A program made the position numbers and the translations under genes. Shown piece after piece: positions 15,968-23,466 of a DNA stretch of 26,436 nucleotides (positions within the stretch are counted from its first letter, which is position 1; each line of letters opens with the position of its first letter). The notes below the pieces were generated by a model. It had not been told where the DNA came from and ran no database searches. It saw only the letters and a program-made list of their open reading frames with translations. The DNA is from an uncultured Eubacteriales bacterium (GTDB lineage: Bacteria > Bacillota > Clostridia > Oscillospirales > Oscillospiraceae), in assembly GCA_900554275.1 (NCBI GenBank), contig USGS01000015.1, positions 1 through 26,436 on the forward strand. Direction: 5' to 3'.

Positions 15968-16528
15968 ATGCCTGTTTACCCCATCACCGTCGCCGGTCTG
16001 CACCGCGAACTGCCCATCTGCAAGATCACCGACGAGCTTTACATCGGCGCATTCATCTGCTTCGGTGACGCGGAGCTGACGGTCGCCTGCGCCCGGGATA
16101 TGCTGGGTCTGCTGGATAAGGGCAGCTACGACTATCTGTTCACCGCCGAGGCCAAGTCCATCCCCCTGATCCATGAAATGGCCCGCCAGAGCGGCGCGAA
16201 GAAGTACTTCATTGCCCGCAAAGGCCCGAAGGCCTATATGCCCGACCCCATCCATGTGGAGGACAACTCCATCACCACCGCCGGTACGCAGCGCCTGTAC
16301 CTGGGCCGTGATGACGCGGAGCTGATCCGCGGTAAGCGCATCGTCCTGATGGACGACGTGATCTCCACCGGCGGCTCGCTGCACGCCATGGAGGCCCTGG
16401 TGTCCATAGCCGGCGGCACGGTGGTGGACCGCATCGCCGTACTGGCCGAGGGCGCTGCCGCCCAGCGCACTGACATCAAGTTCCTCGCCCCCCTGCCGGT
16501 GTTCAACGCCGACGGCAGCGTAAAATAA
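15968..16528 (+). CDS. Purine-type phosphoribosyltransferase (adenine PRT-like)
   Basis: A cytoplasmic phosphoribosyltransferase of 186 residues that should attach a purine base to PRPP. The type I PRT signature RIVLMDDVISTGGS (about 123-136) is intact; a YLFTAEAKSIPLIHEMAR segment and KYFIARKGPKAYM fit the adenine PRT/xanthine PRT-like branch. The ATG is set by a GGAG site 9 nt upstream; the frame is open further 5' but that region is the leader. Standing directly before adenine deaminase, it probably takes part in adenine or hypoxanthine salvage. It has its own promoter and terminator. Exact base preference is not readable, so no symbol is given. Confidence 0.85.
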   Translation: MPVYPITVAGLHRELPICKITDELYIGAFICFGDAELTVACARDMLGLLDKGSYDYLFTAEAKSIPLIHEMARQSGAKKYFIARKGPKAYMPDPIHVEDNSITTAGTQRLYLGRDDAELIRGKRIVLMDDVISTGGSLHAMEALVSIAGGTVVDRIAVLAEGAAAQRTDIKFLAPLPVFNADGSVK

Positions 16529-16546
16529 CCTCCGAGACATAAGCGG

Positions 16547-16582
16547 AAAGCGTGACTGCATCCCTGCGGTCACGCTTTTTTT
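16547..16582 (+). terminator. Intrinsic terminator of the phosphoribosyltransferase gene
   Basis: Hairpin with stem AAGCGTGACTGCA/TGCGGTCACGCTT (one G-U pair, TCCC loop) followed by a seven-T tract, starting 19 nt after the stop. Confidence 0.92.
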
Positions 16583-16596
16583 ATATCGTCGGGGGA

Positions 16597-16625
16597 TAGA
16601 CTTTTGCGATAAGCTGTGGTAATAT
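16597..16625 (+). promoter_or_regulatory. Probable promoter of the adenine deaminase gene
   Basis: TAGACT (16597-16602), 17-bp spacer, TAATAT (16620-16625) preceded by TGG (extended -10). The -35 is weak, the -10 good; start about 44 nt before the ATG. Confidence 0.6.
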
Positions 16626-16675
16626 GTAAAATTAACAAAGCTAATGATTTTGTGATACGAGGGAGGAAGTACTAT

Positions 16676-18406
16676 ATGGCTGTCAAAGAGAGCTACGCGG
16701 GCAAGATCAACCGCAAGCTGAACAAAAAACTGCGTGTCATCGCCGTGGCCGCCGGCCGTGAAAAGGCCGATCTGGTGCTGAAAAACGCCACCTACGTCAA
16801 TGTGTTCTCCAACGAGCTGTGTCAGGGCGACATCGCCGTGGCCGAGGGCCTGATCGTGGGCATGGGCGAATACAGCGGCAGCGTGGAGGTGGACGTGGGC
16901 GGCAAGATCGTGCTGCCCGGCTTCGTGGATGCCCACATCCATCTGGAGAGCTCCCTGGTCAGCCCCACGGAGTTTGCCAAGGCGGTGCTGCCCCACGGCA
17001 CGACCACCGTCATCACCGACCCCCACGAGATCGCCAACGTCATGGGCACGGACGGCATTGAGTATATGCTCCAGGCCACGGAGGACCTACCGGTGGACGT
17101 GCGGTTCATGCTGCCCTCCTGCGTACCGGCCACGCCGCTGGACGAGTCCGGCGCGAATTTGGACTACCGGGCCATCGACAGCTTCTACGACCATCCCCGG
17201 GTGCAGGGTCTGGCCGAGATGATGAACTTTGTGGGCACGATCAACGGCGACGCCCAAGTGGTGGAGAAGATCGTGGCCAGCCAGGCCCACCACAAGAAGA
17301 TCGACGGTCACGCCCCGGACCTGAAGGGCAACGACCTGAACGCCTACGTGGCCGCCGGCGTGTACTCTGATCACGAGTGCCACGATCTGGATGACGCCAT
17401 CGCCAAGCTCCAGCGCGGCCAGTTCATCATGATCCGTGAGGGTACGGCGGCCCGCAATTTAGAGGCCCTCGCCCCCCTGCTGTGCGACAAATATGTGGAA
17501 CGCTGTATGTTCTGCACCGACGACAAGCACCCCAACGACCTGCTGGAGAAGGGCCACATCGACTACATCGTGAAAAAGGCTATCGCCCTGGGCGCTGACC
17601 CCATCACCGCCATCAAGGCCGCCTGCCACAACGCCGCCCGGTACTTCCTGCTGAACAACCGCGGCGCCATCGCCCCCGGCTATCTGGCCGACTTCGTCAT
17701 CATCGATGATTTCCAGCACTTCAACATCGAAAAGGTCTACAAGCGGGGCGCCCTCATGGTGGAAAACGGTGTGGTGGCCGACTTCCCCCTGCCGGAGATC
17801 GACCCCTACCTGGTCAGCCGCGCCCACAATACGTTCCATGTGGCCTCCCTGTCCGCCGAGGATTTCACCGACAGCCGCCCCCACGCGGTGATCGGCATGG
17901 TGGACGGCGAGATCACCACCACCGACGGCGGCTACACCGACCGCATCGACGTGGACTACGACATTCTCAAGATCGCCGTCATCGAGCGGCATAAGAACAC
18001 CCACCACATCGGCCTGGGCTACATCAAGGGCTACGGCCTGAAGAAGGGCGCGGTGGCCACCAGCATCAGCCACGACAGCCACAATATCATCGTGGTGGGC
18101 ACGAATGAGGAGGACATGGCCTTCGCCGCCAACCACATCGTGCAGGAGCACGGCGGCATCACCGTGGTGGAGAACGGCCAGGTGCTGGGCGACCTGCGGC
18201 TGAACATCGCCGGCATCATGTCCGACGATACGCTGGTCAACGTGAACCACGACCTGGAGGCCGCCAAGGAGCAGGCCTACAAGCTGGGCGTGTCCAAGGG
18301 CATTGATCCGTTCATGACGCTGAGCTTCATGGCTCTGCCGGTGATCCCCAGCCTGCGCATCACCACCCGCGGCGTGTTCGATGTGACCACCCAGCGGTAC
18401 GTGTAA
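16676..18406 (+). CDS. ade: Adenine deaminase
   Basis: Adenine deaminase (576 residues) converts adenine to hypoxanthine and ammonia for purine salvage. It is a metal-dependent amidohydrolase: VLPGFVDAHIHLESS carries the HxH metal ligands (His87 and His89), followed by TTTVITDPHEIANVMG, DGHAPDLKGNDLNAYVAAGVYSDHE and CTDDKHPNDLLEKGHID, all characteristic of the Ade family, as is the C-terminal IMSDD...THDL-like region near VNVNHDLEAA. The ATG at 16676 is preceded by GGGAGGA at 8 nt; 20 upstream in-frame codons have no ribosome site. It has its own weak promoter and terminator, and forms a salvage pair with the neighbouring phosphoribosyltransferase. Confidence 0.96.
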   Translation: MAVKESYAGKINRKLNKKLRVIAVAAGREKADLVLKNATYVNVFSNELCQGDIAVAEGLIVGMGEYSGSVEVDVGGKIVLPGFVDAHIHLESSLVSPTEFAKAVLPHGTTTVITDPHEIANVMGTDGIEYMLQATEDLPVDVRFMLPSCVPATPLDESGANLDYRAIDSFYDHPRVQGLAEMMNFVGTINGDAQVVEKIVASQAHHKKIDGHAPDLKGNDLNAYVAAGVYSDHECHDLDDAIAKLQRGQFIMIREGTAARNLEALAPLLCDKYVERCMFCTDDKHPNDLLEKGHIDYIVKKAIALGADPITAIKAACHNAARYFLLNNRGAIAPGYLADFVIIDDFQHFNIEKVYKRGALMVENGVVADFPLPEIDPYLVSRAHNTFHVASLSAEDFTDSRPHAVIGMVDGEITTTDGGYTDRIDVDYDILKIAVIERHKNTHHIGLGYIKGYGLKKGAVATSISHDSHNIIVVGTNEEDMAFAANHIVQEHGGITVVENGQVLGDLRLNIAGIMSDDTLVNVNHDLEAAKEQAYKLGVSKGIDPFMTLSFMALPVIPSLRITTRGVFDVTTQRYV

Positions 18407-18422
18407 GCCATACGATATGCAG

Positions 18423-18451
18423 AAGAGCAGCGCCGCCGGCGCTGCTCTTTT
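18423..18451 (+). terminator. Intrinsic terminator of ade
   Basis: Perfect 12-bp stem AAGAGCAGCGCC/GGCGCTGCTCTT with GCC loop, followed by TTATAT. Lies 16 nt after the ade stop. Confidence 0.85.
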
Positions 18452-18473
18452 ATATGTATATGTGTATGGCGTT

Positions 18474-18512
18474 GTCATTCCGAGCCAGTGTTCACACTGG
18501 CGTGGGAATCCG
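18474..18512. repeat. REP-like palindromic repeat
   Basis: Nested inverted repeat: outer ATTCC/GGAAT and inner CCAGTGT/ACACTGG (18485-18500), bordered by GTC and CCG. The layout GTCATT-x-CGAG...CGTGG-x-AATCC is that of short intergenic palindromes common in many bacterial genomes. It lies between the convergent ade and CPBP genes. One copy only in this window. Confidence 0.5.
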
Positions 18513-18516
18513 TTCC

Positions 18517-19344
18517 TCACGTCTCCCGTCCATTCTGAGTCGCCGCCAGCGACGCCAGCCCGCGGCGGCAGAACACACACCCCACGGCGCACACCGCCGC
18601 CATGACGGCCAGCGCATACCAGCTCCCCGCAGTATCCCCGAAAATCCCCAGCGGGTCGTTCATCGCGTTAAACGCGGCGTGGGCGGCGATGCCGGGCAGG
18701 ATGCTGCCGGTGCGGCTACGAAGGAAGCCGAACGCCAACCCCAGCAGGAACGCATAGGCCATCTGAATGGGCGTTCCGTGTACCACGCCGAACAGGACGG
18801 CCTGCAGCACCACCGCCGCCCACACGGGCATAGCCCGCTCCAGCCGGGTTTGAATGACCCCGCGGAACATCAGCTCCTCCGCCAGCGGTGCGGCCACGGT
18901 GATGGACAGCGCCGGGATCAGTCCGTCGGACAGTAGGAGCTCCATGTGGTCGTTATAGTCGGTCATCCATACCGCAGGCAGCAGCGCCAGCGTCAGCTGT
19001 ACCACCACGAAAAAGTCCACAGCGCAGAACGCACAGAAGGCCGCCGTCCAGCCGGAGCAGCGGCGCAGACCCGCCGCCTCCCCCAGCGGCTTGTGCCGCA
19101 GTCGGAACCACAGCACTATCGCCGCCGCAGTCAGCAGATACGTCAGCAGCACCACCGTCTCTGTTCCAGCCATAATACTCTCTGCATCCACCCCGCCGGG
19201 AAGCAGTGATGCTCCGGCGGCGGCGATGGCGGCATAGACGATGCCCGCCAGAAACTGGACCGCCAGGAAGAACAGCAGATACAGTAGGGACTTGCCCAGT
19301 GCGGTCAGAACGCCCTTCGCGGAATATGTGCGTATGTACTCCAC
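18517..19344 (-). CDS. CPBP family intramembrane metalloprotease
   Basis: A polytopic membrane protein of 275 residues with about seven or eight hydrophobic segments. The CPBP (CAAX protease and bacteriocin-processing) motifs are intact: EELMFRG (Glu156, Glu157, Arg161), FGVVHG (His189) and HAAFN (His222, Asn226), the glutamate-type membrane protease site. Bacterial members are linked to bacteriocin immunity or peptide processing, but most have no known substrate. The start is taken as GTG at 19344 because AGGAGG lies 7 nt upstream; the frame is open 15 codons further but runs through that site. It is monocistronic, with two operator-like palindromes (19397-19440) upstream. No bacteriocin gene was seen nearby. 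Confidence 0.88.
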   Translation of the reverse strand: MEYIRTYSAKGVLTALGKSLLYLLFFLAVQFLAGIVYAAIAAAGASLLPGGVDAESIMAGTETVVLLTYLLTAAAIVLWFRLRHKPLGEAAGLRRCSGWTAAFCAFCAVDFFVVVQLTLALLPAVWMTDYNDHMELLLSDGLIPALSITVAAPLAEELMFRGVIQTRLERAMPVWAAVVLQAVLFGVVHGTPIQMAYAFLLGLAFGFLRSRTGSILPGIAAHAAFNAMNDPLGIFGDTAGSWYALAVMAAVCAVGCVFCRRGLASLAATQNGRET

Positions 19345-19396
19345 ACAAACACCTCCTTTCCCCACAAGGATAACATTCCTGCGCCGCACCGTCCAC

Positions 19397-19440
19397 CAAC
19401 CTCAGGTTGCACCGGCCCAAAACGACGCAACCTCAAGTTG
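19397..19440. promoter_or_regulatory. Pair of operator-like palindromes upstream of the CPBP gene
   Basis: CAACCTCAGGTTG (19397-19409) is a perfect 13-bp palindrome around a central base. CAACCTCAAGTTG (19428-19440) is a second, less symmetric copy. Start-to-start distance is 31 bp, about three helical turns, so one factor could bind both on the same DNA face. They lie 53-96 bp before the CPBP start, where a promoter would be. The ACCTCAAGTT half resembles operators of MerR-family regulators, but no regulator gene is adjacent. Confidence 0.5.
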
Positions 19441-19450
19441 TCAGAGTGCA

Positions 19451-19482
19451 GAAAAGAGGGGAGAACGCCACATTCTCCCCTC
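19451..19482 (-). terminator. Terminator of the PhzF-family gene
   Basis: Minus-strand hairpin, 10-bp stem GAGGGGAGAA/TTCTCCCCTC with a 7-nt loop, then TTTT, 17 nt after the stop of the gene ending at 19500. Confidence 0.85.
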
Positions 19483-19499
19483 CGCTCGGTCTCCTGTGA

Positions 19500-20354
19500 T
19501 CAGATCTTTACCTCACACTGCATACTCATCACGGCGCTGCCGCCCACCCGGACGTTCACCGCGCCGTCCTGCTCATACAGCCTGCTGCGGATCTCCGAAG
19601 GTCGGTTCATATGCTCGCCCTGCAAAAAGACGTTCTCCTGCCCCGGCTGCACGATGCCCCGCAGGTACAGGTAATACGTCAGCGCCCCGTTGCTCGTGCC
19701 GGTGGCGCACTCCTCCGGGATGTCGTACAGCGGCGCGTAGTTGCTGCAGTACGCCGTGCAGCCGTCGCCCAGGCAGAACATATGCACGCCGGTGACATCG
19801 TACTTTTTCGACAGCGCCGTCACCGCCGCCTCGTTCTGCACCGCCCGCATCAGCGTGTCATGATCCCTCACCGGCAGCATCACGTCCGCCAGCCCTGTGG
19901 ATACGATGGCCGGGGTCAGCCCCTCCGGCCTGTCCGCGGTGGTCAGGCCATACGCCTCATAAAAGGCGTCCCATTCGTCCTCGCCCAGCTCCCGCAGCAG
20001 CCGGGGCTTGGCCATGTCCATCCACACCGTGCCGCCCTGCACCGTCACCGACAGCTCTCCCGCCTTGGTGTGGGCCGTCACGTCGCCGTCGCCGATGCGT
20101 CCCAGCTGCCGCAGCAGCGCGAAGGACGCCACCGTGGCGTGGCCGCACAGCTCCACCTCACCCGCCGGGGTGAAGTACCGCAGCGTTACGCTGCCGTCCT
20201 TCTCCAGGCGGACAAAGGCCGTTTCCGAGTGCTTGAACTCCGCCGCCACCTGCTGCATACGTGCATCGGGCAGCTCCCGCTCCGGCAGGGCCACGCCGGC
20301 CTGATTGCCGCCGAACACGCGGGTGGAAAACGCATCCATCACATAGGCTTCCAT
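19500..20354 (-). CDS. PhzF family isomerase/epimerase-like protein
   Basis: A PhzF-family protein (284 residues) with the diaminopimelate-epimerase-like double-hot-dog fold. The start MEAYVMDAFSTRVFGGNQAG and the sequence around Glu44 (KHSETAFV), the catalytic acid of PhzF, are conserved, as are FTPAGEVELCGHATVA (about 61-75) and the C-half ATGTSNGALTYYL. Despite the family name no phenazine genes are present; most PhzF relatives in Firmicutes have unknown substrates. The ribosome site is weak (GGGGGT about 6 nt before the ATG). It has a good promoter that is back to back with that of a MATE exporter, so the two may respond together. Confidence 0.9.
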   Translation of the reverse strand: MEAYVMDAFSTRVFGGNQAGVALPERELPDARMQQVAAEFKHSETAFVRLEKDGSVTLRYFTPAGEVELCGHATVASFALLRQLGRIGDGDVTAHTKAGELSVTVQGGTVWMDMAKPRLLRELGEDEWDAFYEAYGLTTADRPEGLTPAIVSTGLADVMLPVRDHDTLMRAVQNEAAVTALSKKYDVTGVHMFCLGDGCTAYCSNYAPLYDIPEECATGTSNGALTYYLYLRGIVQPGQENVFLQGEHMNRPSEIRSRLYEQDGAVNVRVGGSAVMSMQCEVKI

Positions 20355-20387
20355 AAAAATACCCCCACAGATTTTTTAATGAAGATA

Positions 20388-20416
20388 ATTATAAACTGTC
20401 TTGCCATTCATGACAA
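20388..20416 (-). promoter_or_regulatory. Promoter of the PhzF-family gene
   Basis: Minus strand: TTGTCA (20411-20416), 17-bp spacer, perfect TATAAT (20388-20393). Its -35 box is 6 bp from that of the divergent MATE promoter, so a single regulator could affect both. Confidence 0.85.
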
Positions 20417-20422
20417 GAGTAT

Positions 20423-20451
20423 TTGACAGAACGACTTATTTTCGTTAGAAT
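20423..20451 (+). promoter_or_regulatory. Promoter of the MATE exporter gene
   Basis: Perfect TTGACA (20423-20428), 17-bp spacer, TAGAAT (20446-20451). Confidence 0.83.
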
Positions 20452-20501
20452 AGAATTATATCTCTGAAACGGAAATCAAAAGGAAAGGAATCTCATCCAA
20501 A

Positions 20502-21821
20502 ATGCTCAATGAGCGAAGCCTGTCATCACAATTCCTGCATTTCGTAGCCGCTACGGTGGCCTCCCTCATGGTTTTCAGCCTGTATTCCATCGTGGACGGG
20601 CTGATGGTCGCCAAGGGCGTAGGCGAATACGCCATGGCGGCGGTGAATTTGGCGGTGCCGTTCACCAACGTGCTGTTCTCCATCGGCGTCATCTTCGCCG
20701 TCGGCACCAGCACCATTATCGCCATCTACCTGGGGCAAAACCAGGGCGAGAAGGCCAACAGCCTGTTCTCCCAAAACATCGTGCTGCTGACCTGCATCGG
20801 CCTGACCATCTCTGTCCTCGTCTTCGTATTTCTCGAGCCCTTCGCCGTGCTGCTGGGCGCAAAGGGCGTAACGTATCAATATACCATCGACTATCTCAAG
20901 GGCCTCGCCCCCTTTGCCGTGTGCTTCATCGTCTCCTATAACATGGAGGTGCTGATCAAGACCGACGGCTATCCCCGGCTGGCCATTCTGACGGTCATCA
21001 CCGGCTGTCTGGCCAACTGCGTGCTGGACTATATCGCCATCTTCATCCTGGACTGGGGCGTGTGGGGCGCAGCCTTCGCCACGGGACTTTCCCAGCTTCT
21101 GACGTGCGTCATCTATCTGCGTCACTTCCTGGGCGGACACAACACCTTCCACTTCGTGAAGTTCAGGATGGACTGGGGCATTTACAAGCGGCTGATCCCG
21201 CTGGGCTTTGCCGACGGCGTGACGGAGCTGTGCAACGGCGTGATGATCTTTCTGTTCAACCGGGTCATCCTCCGGTGCCTCGGCGACGACGGACTGGTGT
21301 GCTACACCATCATCGCCTATGTGAACACCCTCATTATCAACACCATGCTGGGCATCTCCCAGGGCAGCCAGCCCCTGGTCAGCTACCACTATGGCAAGGG
21401 GGACGCGGCGGGCTACAAGAAGCTGCTGCGGTACGGCTTTACGGCGGTGGGCATCATGACGGCGGTGATCTTCGCCGGCGTGATGATTTTTGCCCCCCAG
21501 ATCGCCGGGATTTTCCTCGGCGCGGAGAAGCCGGAGCTGCTGGGCAGCGCGGCCGGCGCGCTGCGGCGGTACGGTCTGTGCTACCTGCTGCTGGGGAGCA
21601 ACATCCTCATGGGCGGCTTCCTGACGGCGGTAGAGCGGCCGAAGGCTGCCATCTCCATCTCCGTGGGCCGGGGACTTGCGTTCCAGGCCGGCGCGCTACT
21701 GCTGTTGGCGGCAGCCGTGGGCGGCACGGGCATCTGGTTTGCGCCGGTGATCTCCGAGGCGCTGTGCGCGGTGATGGCCGTGTGGTTTCTCCGGCAGTTC
21801 CTGCGGGAAACTGCGGTATAA
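20502..21821 (+). CDS. MATE family efflux transporter
   Basis: A 439-residue polytopic membrane protein with about 12 hydrophobic helices in two related halves, as in MATE (MatE) cation-coupled multidrug exporters. Recognisable parts are VFSLYSIVDGLMVAKGVGEYAMAAVNLAVPF near the N terminus, IGVIFAVGTSTIIAIYLGQNQGEKAN in the first half, and GISQGSQPLVSYHYGKGDAAGYKKLLRYG in the second. The length is normal for the MepA-like branch. Substrate unknown. An AAAGGA site lies about 13 nt before the ATG, longer than usual, so translation may be moderate. It is monocistronic with a strong terminator and diverges from the PhzF gene. Confidence 0.93.
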   Translation: MLNERSLSSQFLHFVAATVASLMVFSLYSIVDGLMVAKGVGEYAMAAVNLAVPFTNVLFSIGVIFAVGTSTIIAIYLGQNQGEKANSLFSQNIVLLTCIGLTISVLVFVFLEPFAVLLGAKGVTYQYTIDYLKGLAPFAVCFIVSYNMEVLIKTDGYPRLAILTVITGCLANCVLDYIAIFILDWGVWGAAFATGLSQLLTCVIYLRHFLGGHNTFHFVKFRMDWGIYKRLIPLGFADGVTELCNGVMIFLFNRVILRCLGDDGLVCYTIIAYVNTLIINTMLGISQGSQPLVSYHYGKGDAAGYKKLLRYGFTAVGIMTAVIFAGVMIFAPQIAGIFLGAEKPELLGSAAGALRRYGLCYLLLGSNILMGGFLTAVERPKAAISISVGRGLAFQAGALLLLAAAVGGTGIWFAPVISEALCAVMAVWFLRQFLRETAV

Positions 21822-21828
21822 CGAACAT

Positions 21829-21865
21829 AAAAAGTATCCCACGGCAGTGCCGTGGGATACTTTTT
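21829..21865. terminator. Bidirectional intrinsic terminator between MATE gene and glyA
   Basis: Perfect 17-bp stem AAAAAGTATCCCACGGC/GCCGTGGGATACTTTTT with AGT loop. T-tracts on both strands suit the convergent genes ending at 21821 and 21884. Confidence 0.94.
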
Positions 21866-21883
21866 TGCTCTCTTTAAGGCGTC

Positions 21884-23065
21884 TTACGCCTGCGCGGCCA
21901 TCATGGCCCGTATCACCTCGTCGATGCGGTGGGCAACGCGGCAGAAATCCTCCGCCGTATAGCCCTTGGTGGTCATGGCCGCCGTGCCGATGCGGACGCC
22001 GCTGGTTTGGAACGGTGAGCGCTGATCCCCCGGCACACAGTTTTTGTTCAGCGTGATGCCCCGATGGTCCAGCTCCTCCTGCAGCGCCTTTCCCGTCAGT
22101 CCCGTCTCCGTCAGGTCCAGCAGGAACAGATGGTTGTCCGTCCCGCCGGTGACCACATGGTAGCCCATGGCGCTGAATTCCGCCGCCATGGCCTTGCAGT
22201 TGGCCACCACGTTGTGGATATAGGTGCGGTAGGACGGAGTCAGCGCTTCCTCCGCCGCCACCGCCTTACCGGCGATAACGTGCTGGAGCGGCCCGCCCTG
22301 CATCCCGGGGAACACGGCACTGTCGATCTTCTTCGCCAGCTCCGGGCGGCAGAAGATCAAGCCGCCTCTCGGGCCGCGCAGCGTCTTGTGGGTGGTGGTC
22401 GTGACCACATCCGCCAGCCCGAAGGGGCTGGGATGCGCCCCCGCCGCCACCAGTCCGGCGATATGCGCTATATCCGCCATAAAATACGCTCCCACCTCCC
22501 GGGCCGCGGCGGCGAACCGCCCGAAGTCGATGACGCGGCTGTACGCCGACGCACCGGCGATAATGAGCTTCGGCTTCAGCTCCCGGGCCAGCCGCTCCAT
22601 CGCGTCATAGTCGATGACGCCGTTTTCGTCCACCTCGTAGGCGTGTATGTCGTACAGCTTCCCGGACGCGTTCACCGGCAGCCCGTGGGAAAGATGCCCG
22701 CCGTTGGCGAGACTCATGGACAGAATGCGGTCGCCCGGCTGCAGCAGCGCCAGATACGCTGCCAGATTGGCGGATGTCCCGCTGTGGGGCTGCACATTCA
22801 CATGGTAGTCGGTGGAAAACACCTCCTTCCACTTGGCGATGCAGTACTCCTCCAGCTCGTCCACCACGTGGCAGCCGCCGTAATATCGTCCCTGATTTCC
22901 CATGGCCCGGTGAGCCGGATAGCCCTCGGAATACTTATTCGTCAGGCAGCTGCCCACCGCGCGGCACACCGCCTCACTGGCAAAATTTTCGCTGGCGATC
23001 AGCTCCACCGTCTCCGCCTGCCGCCGTTCCTCCCGCGCAATATAGTCAAATACCCTGGATGCCAT
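21884..23065 (-). CDS. glyA: Serine hydroxymethyltransferase
   Basis: GlyA (393 residues), the cytoplasmic PLP enzyme that interconverts serine and glycine and supplies one-carbon units on tetrahydrofolate. Signature parts: ELIASENFASEAV, LTNKYSEGYP, NVQPHSGTSAN, ADIAHIAGLVAAG and VVTTTTHKTLRGPRGG, where Lys227 forms the PLP Schiff base. The length is slightly below the common 410-420. A GTG three codons upstream is in frame, but the ATG at 23063-23065 has GGAG 8 nt before it and is chosen. It has its own extended -10 promoter and shares a terminator with the MATE gene. It is divergent from the methionine import leader; glyA supplies C1 units for methionine synthesis, a possible but unproved link. 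Confidence 0.97.
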   Translation of the reverse strand: MASRVFDYIAREERRQAETVELIASENFASEAVCRAVGSCLTNKYSEGYPAHRAMGNQGRYYGGCHVVDELEEYCIAKWKEVFSTDYHVNVQPHSGTSANLAAYLALLQPGDRILSMSLANGGHLSHGLPVNASGKLYDIHAYEVDENGVIDYDAMERLARELKPKLIIAGASAYSRVIDFGRFAAAAREVGAYFMADIAHIAGLVAAGAHPSPFGLADVVTTTTHKTLRGPRGGLIFCRPELAKKIDSAVFPGMQGGPLQHVIAGKAVAAEEALTPSYRTYIHNVVANCKAMAAEFSAMGYHVVTGGTDNHLFLLDLTETGLTGKALQEELDHRGITLNKNCVPGDQRSPFQTSGVRIGTAAMTTKGYTAEDFCRVAHRIDEVIRAMMAAQA

Positions 23066-23102
23066 CCGCTTCACTCCTATTTCTCGTATAATGCTTCACG
23101 CT

Positions 23103-23130
23103 ATTATACCACATATAGTGTTTAATGCAA
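23103..23130 (-). promoter_or_regulatory. glyA promoter
   Basis: Minus strand: TTGCAT (23125-23130), 16-bp spacer, perfect TATAAT (23103-23108) preceded by TGG (extended -10). Between it and the divergent promoter at 23218 no other feature was recognised. Confidence 0.83.
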
Positions 23131-23217
23131 GCAGCAAAGTGGAAATAGCAAACTGTACGAAATCACCTACTCAGCCGCTTGGCTTTTTGGCTGAAACGCA
23201 GAAAGGCGAAAAAGGGG

Positions 23218-23246
23218 TTGACAACGGCATACAAAGGGCGTATTAT
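23218..23246 (+). promoter_or_regulatory. Promoter of the Met-leader-metQNI unit
   Basis: Perfect TTGACA (23218-23223), 17-bp spacer, TATTAT (23241-23246). Start expected near 23253, 40 nt before the leader peptide ATG. Confidence 0.88.
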
Positions 23247-23292
23247 GCCACCATCCCGACAGGGAAAATCACAGTTAAGGAGGAAAGCTGAC

Positions 23293-23409
23293 ATGAAGCG
23301 TACCGTTTCCATGATGATGTGCGAGATGTGCATGGGTATGATGTCCATGTGCATGTTCCGTCGCGCTCAAAAAGGTCATCAGCTTTCCGGTAACTGTTTG
23401 ACGGCTTGA
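23293..23409 (+). CDS. Met/Cys-rich leader peptide
   Basis: A 38-residue ORF beginning MKRTVS, followed by MMMCEMCMGMMSMCM (residues 7-21) and a polar tail. It contains 10 Met and 4 Cys; within residues 7-21 nine of fifteen are Met and three are Cys, all Met being unavoidable ATG codons. A strong AAGGAGG site stands about 8 nt before the ATG, behind a near-consensus promoter. A terminator begins 22 nt after its stop, and the next gene is the methionine-binding protein of a MetNIQ importer. This is the arrangement of a leader peptide whose translation senses methionyl-tRNA supply. It has no signal peptide. A metal-binding peptide (CxxC, Met-rich) is the alternative. Function is inferred from context. 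Confidence 0.75.
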   Translation: MKRTVSMMMCEMCMGMMSMCMFRRAQKGHQLSGNCLTA

Positions 23410-23430
23410 AAAAGCCGGTGTGTGATCAGG

Positions 23431-23466
23431 CAGCGGGGGTCGAATGACCACCCGCTGTTTTATTTT
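23431..23466 (+). terminator. Attenuator between Met leader peptide and metQ
   Basis: Stem CAGCGGGGGTC paired with GACC and CCCGCTG around one bulged A (loop GAAT, 23431-23457), followed by TTTTATTTT. A small hairpin CGGCTT-GAAA-AAGCCG (23402-23417) overlaps the leader stop codon. A weak antiterminator candidate is GGTCAT in the leader frame (23374-23379), complementary to ATGACC (23444-23449) in the terminator. The stretch 23467-23557 holds only a small CGCCG/CGGCG hairpin and the metQ ribosome site. Confidence 0.85.

Noticed and set aside
19500..20354. Phenazine biosynthesis locus
   Set aside because: Only a PhzF-family protein is present, and the family is broad; none of the other phenazine genes is nearby.
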